From positions 1,302,001-1,366,000 of the forward strand of contig JAHQRK010000002.1 in the NCBI GenBank assembly GCA_019828595.1: a stretch of 64,000 nt of DNA, in the 5' to 3' direction. The DNA comes from Aphanomyces cochlioides (taxonomy: Eukaryota; Oomycota; Saprolegniomycetes; Saprolegniales; Verrucalvaceae). The notes beneath the pieces are model-generated. The model was not told the origin of the DNA and made no database searches. It worked only from the letters and a program-made list of their open reading frames with translations. The stretch's first letter is position 1; every line of letters begins with the position of its first letter. Shown piece after piece: positions 54,881-64,000 of the stretch. Made by a program: the position numbers and the translations under genes.

Positions 54881-56512
54881 ATGGCCGACAAGAACCTCAT
54901 CGAGCGCGTGTCGTATATTGCGTCCCTCGAGAAGACCAACAAGGACAAGGATGGCTATGCCGACGCTCAGACCCCGCTCGAAGAAGGCGGCGCTCTTCGT
55001 GAAGGCGGGGAACTCGTCTACACGTCGCCAGAAGTCTTGGTCCTTCTCTTCCAATATGCGACCGTCGGCATTGTCTACGGCACGTTCAACAACTTGTCGT
55101 TGCCCATCTTGACGTACTACTTCCACATGACGCCGCCGTCCATTGCGTCTGCCAAGGGATTGATCTCCTTGGGGTGGTCGCTCAAGGTGTTCTACGGCAT
55201 GCTCTCCGATTGCTTTCCCATCATGGGCTACAAGCGCAAGCCGTTCATCTTGATCGGTTGGACCCTCACTGCGATCTCACTCATCATCATTGCGTGCAAG
55301 TCTGCTGGCTCAGCCGTCACGGCTGACAGTCCCGAAGACGAACGCCAGAAGGCCCAAAGCAACGGCTCGACGCTTTCTTTGCTCGTGACGATTGCTTGCT
55401 TTTGCTACATCATGGCCGACGTCAGCAGTGACGCATTGGTCGTCGAGTACGCCCAGCGCGAACCTGAACACATCCGTGGCCGCCTCCAATCGATGATTTA
55501 CAGTGTCCGCTACATCTTCCAAGGTGTCGCTGCTGCCATCATTGGTTTCTTGATGAACTCGCCTCGCTACGGTGGCAAGTTTGGCTTTGACATCAGCATC
55601 AACGTGCTCTTTGTCATCGTGGCCGTTCCCGTCGTGCTCAACATCTTCTGCGTCTACTTCTTCCTCAAGGAGAACAAGCGCGAGCCTGTCCAGTTTGGCG
55701 TCTACTTCCGCAACTTTTTCAACTTGGTCAAGACGCGCGCGATGTGGCAAGTCATGATCTTCCAGTTCCTCTTCAACTTCTTCTCCGTGAGCATTCTCTC
55801 CAACGCGAGCTATTACATCCAAGTCTACTGGGCCAAGGTGGAGCCCATCAACAGCGCGATTGCGTCCGTCTTGACGAACGTTGTCTTTTCGTGCTCGCTT
55901 GCGGCCATGTCCCGATGGGGAACCAACTGGAACTGGCGTTTCGTGCTCGTCGTTGCGACGTTGGGCGCTGGTTGTATCGATGCAATTTGTCAATTCTGCA
56001 CCATCTACGACGTGGTGCGCAGCCAGTGGTTCTACTTGGGCGTGCCGCTCACGGAACAACTTCCTCTTGGCATGCAATTCGTCGTGGGTGCCTACGTCAT
56101 TGTCGAGTTGGCTGAAGAAGGCAACGAAGGAGTCATCTACGGCTTGTTGACCACGATTGGCAACTTGCCAGCAACGTTTGGCACCATCGTCACGAATGTC
56201 TACTCGGCCCATCTCCACATCACTGAAGATGATATCTCGTCCGACTCGTCCGAAGCTCGCCACGACGCCATGGTGTCGTATGTGATCGTCTACTGCTCGA
56301 TGATTGTTGCATGCGTCACGACGCTCCTCTTGCCAAAGCAAAAGCAATTCGTCCACGACTTGAAACGCACTGGTGGTGAATCTGCACTCGTCGGTGGCTT
56401 CGTCTTGCTCGCGTGCTTTGCCGTCTTGGTCGTCTCGATCACAGGCAGTTTGCTCTCCATGTTTGAAAGCACGTCGTGCTACCTCTTGGCTGGTGGCACG
56501 GGGTGCAGCTAA
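54881..56512 (+). CDS. BT1-family folate/biopterin transporter 1
   Basis: A 543-aa single-exon gene with ATG 54881. BT1/FBT proteins of the major facilitator superfamily move folates and pteridines across membranes by proton symport in kinetoplastids, plants and oomycetes. The N-terminal 60 residues are hydrophilic; about 12 hydrophobic helices follow. Family motifs are SLGWSLKVFYGMLSDCFPIMGYKRKPFILIGW (about residues 95-126), CYIMADVSSDALVVEYAQREPEHIRGRLQS and SVRYIFQGVAAAIIGFLMNSPRYGG. The C-terminal helix is followed by CYLLAGGTGCS. No signal peptide. A tandem paralogue follows 511 bp downstream. Confidence 0.93.
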   Translation: MADKNLIERVSYIASLEKTNKDKDGYADAQTPLEEGGALREGGELVYTSPEVLVLLFQYATVGIVYGTFNNLSLPILTYYFHMTPPSIASAKGLISLGWSLKVFYGMLSDCFPIMGYKRKPFILIGWTLTAISLIIIACKSAGSAVTADSPEDERQKAQSNGSTLSLLVTIACFCYIMADVSSDALVVEYAQREPEHIRGRLQSMIYSVRYIFQGVAAAIIGFLMNSPRYGGKFGFDISINVLFVIVAVPVVLNIFCVYFFLKENKREPVQFGVYFRNFFNLVKTRAMWQVMIFQFLFNFFSVSILSNASYYIQVYWAKVEPINSAIASVLTNVVFSCSLAAMSRWGTNWNWRFVLVVATLGAGCIDAICQFCTIYDVVRSQWFYLGVPLTEQLPLGMQFVVGAYVIVELAEEGNEGVIYGLLTTIGNLPATFGTIVTNVYSAHLHITEDDISSDSSEARHDAMVSYVIVYCSMIVACVTTLLLPKQKQFVHDLKRTGGESALVGGFVLLACFAVLVVSITGSLLSMFESTSCYLLAGGTGCS

Positions 56513-57023
56513 GCTAAACACTTCTGTAATGCATACTGCGACGTGGAGCTCTGAATGGACAGGGAAGCACGACTCCACGCCTGCATGGTGGATGTAGTGT
56601 CCAAAGAGCGACGATCGTGTCTTTATAATCCCTTCAGATGATGAATCCGAGGTTGCCGGCATGTCGAGACAGCTGGAGAGTGCGCCACCAATGTGTCCGG
56701 CCAACGAAAACATGACGAGGGGTCGCATCACGTCCTCAAGTGGCTTCCAGGCTCACTTTCGCGGTCCTTGGACCGCAAGAATGGACAATCACTTGCGACA
56801 TCTCGGCGTTGATCCTCAGATTCTGTGGTGCTCGTGGGACAAACGGTCAGGGTTGAATCCAATCAAATGCGAGTCCGGCGGCCCCGTCATGGAGAACTCA
56901 CGCTTTCCATGGGTTTGCAAGGAAGAAGACGTTGAATTGCTCGATGGCATCTGGCATCTTCGAAAGATGTGTTGAAGTCAGCGGTGTCCAACGCACGTCC
57001 AACGAGATTGACCATTTCCCAAC
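56513..57023. other. Intergenic between BT1 paralogues
   Basis: No gene seen. The open frames here are reverse-strand shadows of the transporters or motif-free. It presumably carries the terminator of the first gene and promoter of the second. Confidence 0.5.
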
Positions 57024-58651
57024 ATGCCCGAGACGAATCTCATTGAACGCGTCTCGTACGTTGCTTCCCTCGAGCAACAGGCCGCCAAGGAGAAGGACGG
57101 CTACGACAACGTCCACACGCCACTCGAAGACGGGGCTCTCCGTGAAGGTGGAGCGCTCGTCTACACGTCGCCGGAAGTCTTGGTCCTCCTCTTCCAATAT
57201 GCGACCGTCGGCATTGTCTACGGCACATTCTCCAACTTGTCCTTGCCCGTCTTGACGTACTATTTCCACATGACGTCGCCGTCGATTGCATCGGCCAAGG
57301 GGTTAATGTCCTTGGGGTGGTCGCTCAAAGTGTTCTACGGCATGCTCTCCGACTGCTTCCCCATCCTGGGCTACCGTCAAAAGCCATTCATCCTCATCGG
57401 ATGGATTTTCACCGCACTCGCTCTTGTCATCATCGCCTGCAAGCCTGTTGGTGCTGCAGTTACCATTACCAGTCCCGTCAGCGATCGACAACGCGCTCAG
57501 GACAATGGATCAACGCTCGCCTTGCTCGTGACGATTGCTTGCTTCTGCTACATCATGGCCGACGTCAGTTGCGACGCCATGGTCGTCGAGTACGCCCAGC
57601 GTGAGCCCGAGCACATTCGAGGACGTCTCCAATCGACAGTCTACAGCGTGCGCTACATCTTCCAAGCCGTCGCTGCTGCCATCATTGGTTTGTTGATGAA
57701 CTCTCCACGCTACGGCGGCAAGTTTGGCTTTGACATCAGCATCAATGTGCTCTTTGCAATCATCGCCGTGCCCGTCGTCGTCATGTCGTCTCCGTTTACT
57801 GCTTCCTCAAGGACACGAAGCGCGAGTCGGTCAACCTTGGCGAGTACTTTCCCAGTTTTTTCAACATGGTCAAGACGCGCGCCGTGTGGCAGATCATGAT
57901 CTTCCAGTTCGTCTTCAACTTCTTCGCCACTTGCATCACGTCGAACGCGAGCTATTACATCCAAGTCTACTGGGCCAAGGTCGAGCCCATCAACAGCGCG
58001 ATTGCGTCCGTCTTGACGTACATTGTCTTCTCGTGTTCGCTCGGTGCGATCGCCAAGTGGGGCACCAACTGGAACTGGCGAGTTGTCCTTGTCGTTGCCA
58101 CGCTCGGCGCTGGCGCGATTGATGCCGTGGCGCAGTTCCTCACAATCTACGACGTCGTGCGCAGCCAGTGGTTCTATCTTGGCATTCCACTCACGGAGCA
58201 AGTGCCACTTGGAGCGCAGTATATTGTCTCGATGTTTGTGATTGTCGAATTGGCAGACCAAGGCCATGAGGGGATTGTCTACGGCCTCATGACGACGATC
58301 GGCAACTTGCCATCGACATTTGGCACCATCATCACGAATGTGTATTCAGCGCATCTCAAGATCACTGAAGATGACATTGAAGCCGACACGGCGGACGCTC
58401 GCCACGACGCCATGGTATCGTATGTGATCGTGTACTGCTCGATGATTGTTGCATGCTTGACTACTCTCATCCTTCCCAAGCAAAAAGCGTTCGTGCAAGA
58501 GCTGAAGCGCAAAGGAAGTGACTCTGCTCTCATCGGAGGCTTTATCCTTTTCGCAGCGTTTGCCATCTTGGTCGTCTCCATCACGGGTAGCATGCTCTCT
58601 ATGTTTGCGAGCACTCGCTGCTACCTCTTGGCTGGCGGCACTGGTTGCTAG
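57024..58651 (+). pseudogene. BT1-family transporter 2, one-base frameshift
   Basis: Tandem paralogue of 54881-56512, most similar in the helices and in the YGMLSDCFPI, CYIMADVSCDAMVVEYAQREPEHIRGRL and SVRYIFQ motifs. The frame from ATG 57024 runs to about 57780; compared with paralogue 1, the stretch between VPVV and the YCFLK match has 29 rather than 30 bases, so the reading frame slips and the first frame stops at 57899. The second frame carries the rest to the stop at 58651, fully conserved (PLTEQVPLGAQYIV, YLLAGGTGC). Either a recent pseudogene or an assembly/sequencing error; no splice sites fit. Confidence 0.85.
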
Positions 58652-59063
58652 CGTGGTTAGATAATCTCCACGTGATTCTTTTGTTCATATTCCACTTGGA
58701 TCTTCACGACTCTTGGGTCGCGGCTTCGAGAGAAATGCCCCGCCTTCGATCAAGCAAACACTTAGGACTTGAAGTGCTACAGATCTCGTTTGCTACCTGT
58801 GGAAACGTCAGTGGGCTCGAATAACTTCTACGTCATCAACTACTGCGAGCTGCCCAGTTCCAGCTCATTGCGTCCCATCTAGCATCAATGGCGCGATGAG
58901 ATTCTCGGGCTCTTTCCTTCTTTCCACTCGCTTGATTCGAATCTCACACATGTCAAATGTCTATCAATGACATCGTTATCCGGATATCCAGATATTATTT
59001 GTGTCGTCTGATTGGCTGAGATGGTTGCCATTCAATTTTAAAGAGGCAGTTTTCGACAAGAAG
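58652..59063. other. Intergenic
   Basis: No gene. The last 90 bp contain TGATTGGCTGAG (a reverse CCAAT-box-like word) at 59008-59019, about 45 bp before the next ATG. Confidence 0.5.
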
Positions 59064-59747
59064 ATGAGCTCCCAGCGCGGCAACGTCAAGAAAGGAGCGC
59101 CAAAGTACCAGAATACCTTTGCGTACAAGCACAATCCCAAGTCAAAGAAGACAGAACACATCTTGGGTCTTCCTATCCACGGTCTCTGCCCTCATTGCCA
59201 CGCCCAGATTGTCTGGCGTAAGAAATACCGCAAGTACAAACCATTGACACAACCTGCTTCATGGTAAACACTGGACGCGTTTGTCCTAGACGCTCATTGT
59301 TGTGATTGTAGCACGTCTTGCCATCAAAAGACCGTCCTTGCTGCATATCACGTGCTCTGCCAACCGTGCGCAAAAGTACCGAGGCCAAATATATTCATGA
59401 ATTCAAATGGCATGGTAGGAAAAAGGAGTGTGCGCCAAATGCTGCAAGTCAGAAGAACTCGTGCTCAGGTACAGCTTTTAAAAAGCATGCTGACAAGTAT
59501 TGATGCATGCGTTGTATATCGTAGTGAGCAGCAAGTGGCCGAAATGAAAGAGGAAGAAAACAAGGAGTTTGAAGATCAATTGGAAGGCTTGAAGGAACGC
59601 GAACGACGCAAAGTATTGCGCCAAAAGAAGAAAGAAGAAGAGGAAGCTGCTGCCGCTGCCAAAGCTGCTCGTCGTGCTGCATTGGGCTTGGATACTTACG
59701 ATGACGATGATGATTTGGATGACATGGAGCAATACTTATCGGACTAA
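59064..59747 (+). CDS. DUF2039 / C9orf85-like zinc-ribbon protein, four exons
   Basis: Exons are 59064-59263, 59312-59375, 59419-59468 and 59525-59747; introns are 48, 43 and 56 bp, all GT-AG. Joined length is 537 bp, 178 aa. The N-terminus MSSQRGNVKKGAPKYQNTFAYKH matches the start of human C9orf85 as I recall it. Four CxxC-type pairs follow: CPHC, CTSC (made by the first splice), CQPC and CAKC, separated by KYRKYKPL and KTVLAAYHVL. The C-terminus is an Glu/Lys-Arg/Ala-rich helix (KERERRKVLRQKKKEEEE) ending in an Asp-rich stretch. Molecular role is unknown; the zinc-ribbon pattern suggests metal or nucleic-acid binding. The ATG at 59064 is preferred to in-frame ATG 59001 because it matches the family N-terminus. 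Confidence 0.88.
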
Positions 59748-60934
59748 TCATTATGCCTATGAAATCATCACTCATTCGTTGTTGTATGGGGACGCAAAGC
59801 CGTGATCTCGCTCCATGAGACACCACATCGGATGGAACGATAAAAATCAAGTGCAGTCATGTCCCGCGGCAATCTAGAGCAGCCAAACTGGGTGGCAGGA
59901 CCACTGGAGATCGTCACCTTCGTGCAATGAGAGTTTGTCGACTGAAAAGTTCAGTAGCTCGGTGAATGTCACTTTAGTTTAACGCGTTTTATTAGCTACT
60001 TGAACGTTCTATCAGATTCTACGAGTGTTGGAATAAATTGCTGGAGTAACTTGAAGCTTATTCGAGGTCACCTCTGAAAATTTATAATCAACCTTGCACC
60101 TGTTGCCTAAAAATTTCAACTGGGAAGCTGTTCGGTCCAACTTTCTTTTATGCTTGCCATCACTGGTCTTCTCATATATCCACTTCCACCAAGAGCGGCA
60201 AGTATCTCTTAGCTCATGAGACTTACGTGAAAGTGTCCAAGGTTATTTTTGTCAATGCATTACCCTGCATAACTGTACGTACTTGCTGCTCAAGTCGGGG
60301 TAAATAATGAAGTGCACAGTGCGAGGTACTTGCGAGCCACAATAAAAACAACTGATCATGACAAAAGTCTGGAACAGTGTCCGTCGTTAGGCTCTTCCGA
60401 TAGCTTGAGAAAGTAATGATTTAATTGCATAACGCTGGAATGGTGTCAACATAATGCTGGCACGGTGTCAGCTTAGTTTTGTTGGCCTGAGCGATAACTC
60501 GCTCGCAATGTGTGATTTCACAGCTACTATTTGAAGATGCAACGAAGACTAAAGAACTGGACAGCTTGGACAGCAACCATGAGCTGAACCTCGTTGGAAG
60601 TGCTTGCTTTGAAGCTACACAGTTTTACGACATGGACACTTGGGAATCTCAATACCCGGTACGCCAGCACAGTCAACCTTTCTTTCAACGTCGGATATAA
60701 ATTTATACAGTTTAAACCTGATTTTTGTTCATATTCAATAGGTAAAACTTGGCGCAAAATCGAGCATTACAACGACACTGCAACATAGGATGCGTAATAA
60801 AATATTTTGAATAAATTCTTCTCGTACTTGTACAAAAGCTCTAGAAAATGGTATTAATATTGTTGGTTCGAATGGATTTTATTTTATTATTTGCATTCAA
60901 GTGCTCATATACGTAGTCAACCACACCAAAGCTG
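59748..60934. other. Intergenic with an unplaced short frame
   Basis: No recognised gene. A stretch at 60524-60660 is open (LLFEDATKTKELDSLDSNHELNLVG ... TQFYDMDTWESQYP) with TTTCACAG before it and GTACGC after it, so it could be an internal exon or relic of an unidentified gene. Confidence 0.35.
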
Positions 60935-63900
60935 ATGCAGACGTTCTCGTCGAGGTCTCATCATCGATCGAGGATGGGCTCAGACATCGAGTCGGTTCAG
61001 TCATCTCCACCACATCAAGCAGGTTCGGCTTCCATAGCGTTGGATTTGGAAAGGGAGTTAGAAGCGTCCTTTCCAGAAGTACGTCCGCGCACAAAAACTG
61101 AAGACTCAACCATGTCCGATGCATCTCTCTTCAACAGCAATCAGCGAAGAAGTATATCCGTTCATGTTGACGACGTTCAGATTGTGCGAAAACGACAGTT
61201 GATCCCGTCTTGTCTTTTCCGAGGACGGGTGAAAGTTGGTAAGTTGCCCGAGTGGACGATCCAGTTTAGCCAAAAGGAATTGCTTCGACTCCACATTTGC
61301 GTCAACTTGTTCCTACTTTGGCGATTTGAAAAACTTGTTGGATTGCCATGGACTCTTTTATGGGAAAAGCGAGCATCCAAGCGAATACACGACAGAGAAC
61401 TGATTGAGCGATATTTGCGCAATCTTGTTGCCATACCAGAACTCCACGAATGTGAGTCCCTCATGAGCTTTCTTGAGATCAGTGCGCTTCGACTACAGAC
61501 AAATATGCGTGCCTTATCAATCAAGGAAGGCTATGTGCACATGAAAATCAACGGACCCAACCAAATTCCACTGCAGAAGTTTTGCAGTCCAAGGATGGAA
61601 AAAGTATACCGCCACTCCTATCGCATGTTCTTACGTATTGCATTTGTGGCAAGCATGTTGTTGATGGTGTGGCCGTTTATGATTATTGTGCTTGTGGCTG
61701 TCGTGAACCCCACGTTCCTTCGTCAAATCGTCGACTCGTCAAGAGAATTTGTCGGTGAGAACGCTCCGTATGCGATTTCAGTTGCCATTGTGGTTCTTCT
61801 TGTGCTCTTTTGTCTGGCATTCGTGTACAAGTTCTTCGAGCGTCGTCTCGGTACAGTCCGGCGATGGGCAGCAATCAAGTCAAACTGTATTGCGTTCTTT
61901 CGACACCGCACTGACGTCGAGCCAAATGAAGTATTTTTATTTGATACACATTTTGAAGTCCAAGAAGGCAATTACCGCCAAGGCGTGTCGTGGATGGTGA
62001 ATGGAATGACTGTTCGAAACAAAGGAGGCTACGTCGAAATTGATTGTGGGCATTATTACACAAGGATCATATCCGCGTTTGCATTGTCATTAGCCTTCTT
62101 TATTGTGGTCAACATTTCATCAAGTAGCATTTCATATCATGCGGCTCGATTTGATTCACTTCCCGTTCAAGTCAATGCAACCATCAACATTACAAGTGGG
62201 CAAAGAAAAGATTGGTTTTGTGGCTACGTCTTTGAAATTCCGTCCGAATACTCCTCAATATTTAGAAACCCAGACATGAATGCAGCTATGATGATGGTGA
62301 AGCGTAAACCTCCACCATCTCAGGAGTATTACAGGACTCAAGACTACACTGACCAAGGTTTGAATCCCTCCGAAACATAATCCTCATTACGTGAACCATT
62401 TTATAGGTATTTTCGGCGAGCTCCTCACCCCTCGTTTACTTAGTTCATGGGCATCGACCTCTGGAGGTCAAATGATTGCTGTGGTTGGTTCATTGGATAA
62501 AACTTATACGTACCGAGAGAGCGGTGAACTTGTCCTTCCTTCTTTTCATAAACCAACCAGGTTTAATGGTATCTATGGTCGCTTTGATGAGGTGAATACG
62601 ACAATACACAACTCAACCTTCATCTGTGATATCCCAGTGCAAGTCACTGCGGTAAGTAAGGTCTTTGCTTCAAAGGAGTGAGAGTTTGATGTAGTTATCA
62701 CCAGCCGCTGTGTCAATTTTGATCGGGGCCTTGTTGGTTGCAAGTCTCGTTGCGTCTTCTTTTGGTATATTTGCCAACTACCTTGTCTCTTACGCAGGAG
62801 TCTGGCACGCTCATGTGCGGCGCGACTTGTGGCTGGATGTTCTGAATAACCTTCCGCCACAGCCCCATCGTAACCGATTTCTTTCCTTTGCCCCTCACCG
62901 CCCTCAAGGTAAATTCCTTCCAGAGGAAAAAACTTAATTGATATCTAGCATGGCTCAAATGGCATGTGGACGGCCACGACACTTACGACGCCATGCGAAA
63001 GGCTATTTTGGCAGCAAAACACTCAATCCTGATTGCAGGCTGGTGGGTTTGCCCAGATTTACTATTGGAGCGCCACGATGCCCCAAATCGCATTCCCCTC
63101 AAGGAACTACTCTTGCAAAAGGCGCAAGAAGGTGTGCGAATTCACATCCTTCTCTATCAAGAAGTGAATGTTGCAATGGATTTGGGGTCATACTATGCAA
63201 TGAAACAACTTAAACGCCATCCTAATATTCGTGTGCTTCGAGATCCAGCATTTCAAGTGCAGTCATTTGGCTTTTGGAGCCATCATGAGAAAGTTATCGT
63301 TGTCGATTTCGACATTGCATTCGTTGGTGGTTTGGATTTGGCGTTTGGTCGATACGACACCTGCCAACACTCACTTTCTGATCCAGGCCACGACAGTATG
63401 ACTCATTTATGGCCTGGTAAGGACTACTCAAACCCCATCATCAAGGATTTTGTCCGGGTGAATGATCCAAACGAAGAATTGATCGATCGCAACAATGTTC
63501 CTCGTATGCCATGGCACGATGTCCATTGTTCCATTCTCGGACCGCCAGTGCAAGACGTGGCAAACCATTTCATTGAGAGGTGGAATTTTGTCTGCTCCAA
63601 ACATGACAATGCTTTGAGAACGGATTGGTGTGTATGTTGTCGAACGCGACGATTCAAGTATTTACCGAGGTGCATTATTCCATGGGTTGCGAATACAACC
63701 GAATTCATCCCACCTCCCGAGTATGAACCTTGTGCACTTCAAGTTCTTCGATCTGTGTCATCGTGGTCTGCCGGAGTACCCACAGAAACGAGCATCCACA
63801 CTGCTTATTGCGACAGAATTCGCTTGGCCAAACATTACGTGTACATTGAGAACCAATTTTTTATCTCAGGCTTGGACGACAACACTGTTATCATGAACCG

Positions 63901-64000
63901 AATTGTTCAAGCGTTGGTGGACCGAATTGCTTTTGCCCATCTTCATCGCCAAGTTTTTCGAGTATTTGTCGTCATGCCTCTACTGCCTGGCATTGAAGGT
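60935..64000 (+). CDS. PX-transmembrane phospholipase D (5' part; runs off the window)
   Basis: Exons are 60935-62357, 62407-62651, 62695-62908 and 62949 to beyond 64000; introns are 49, 43 and 40 bp. The coding frame stays open across all junctions. Phospholipase D makes phosphatidic acid from phosphatidylcholine. Domains in order are a Ser-rich N-terminus; a PX-like fold around residues 75-190 (LLRLHICVNLF ... LIERYLRNLVAIPELHE); two TM helices about 230-260 and 276-300; a PH-like region (NEVFLFDTHFEV); further hydrophobic helices (about 374-395, and another near VSILIGALLVASLVASSFGIFA); then the PLD domain with the first HKD motif HEKVIVVD near 63275-63300. The second HKD lies beyond 64000. 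This matches PXTM-PLDs described in oomycetes. The start could be ATG 60974 instead. Confidence 0.88.

Noticed and set aside
55310..56731. Large minus-strand open frame (473 codons) opposite the first BT1 transporter
   Set aside because: It overlaps a clear gene on the plus strand, has an unusual His/Asp/Glu/Arg composition typical of the mirror of a GC-biased coding frame, and has no motif.
63625..63660. 27-nt GT...AG segment in the phospholipase D fourth exon
   Set aside because: The frame is open with or without it, and it is too short for the splicing machinery; kept as exon.

Overview
The window reads as nuclear DNA of an oomycete, probably a Saprolegniales-type genome such as Aphanomyces; the genus is inference. 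The evidence is spliceosomal introns of only 38-56 bp with GT-AG ends, a tandem pair of BT1-type folate/biopterin transporters, a PX-transmembrane phospholipase D, and transposon families of the oomycete type (Tc1/mariner with NSPD-N-LD motifs, PIF/Harbinger with a partner Myb/SANT gene, pogo, MULE, Ty3/gypsy with chromodomain, Ty1/copia). Nothing bacterial (operon, Shine-Dalgarno site, CRISPR array) is visible.

Layout. 1-3287: repeat-rich DNA with a tRNA-like fragment, a deleted Tc1/mariner element (739-1135) and a foldback repeat (about 1326-2045). 3288-6250: a host cassette of neutral ceramidase (3502-5655, one intron) and a RidA-family gene (5668-6138, convergent). 6271-8824: an apparently intact PIF/Harbinger transposon. 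8911-20130: a nest of insertions, Tc1/mariner A holding a deleted Harbinger, holding a Ty3/gypsy element, which holds a second Tc1/mariner and a 796-bp element with long terminal inverted repeats (TIRs). 21302-23077: an apparently intact pogo transposon with three introns. 23298-28820: a second copy of the ceramidase/RidA cassette, its ceramidase broken by a non-autonomous LTR element (24330-26849) and a 34-bp deletion. 29700-40600: remnants of a MULE, Harbinger pieces and a truncated, rearranged copia element. 42000-52430: a degenerate transposon-associated gene, an inverted-strand gypsy gag-protease fragment, an intact pogo-type transposon (45710-47897), and a 5'-truncated gypsy pol with its 3' LTR. 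52431-54880: no recognisable gene. 54881-64000: a gene-dense block with two BT1 transporters (the second with a one-base frameshift), a DUF2039/C9orf85-like gene with three introns, and the 5' part of a PX-TM phospholipase D that runs off the window.

Functionally, the host genes touch lipid and metabolite handling: ceramide hydrolysis, reactive-imine removal, pteridine/folate uptake and phospholipid signalling. They are not an operon. The two copies of the ceramidase/RidA cassette let insertions be read as filled against empty sites, and they suggest recent homogenisation by gene conversion. I found no clearly new defence or toxin system. The most unusual items are the insertion nest, the LTR element built around a degenerate 175-bp tandem array, a TIR element carrying a tRNA-like sequence, and a gag-protease frame interrupted only by single stop codons.
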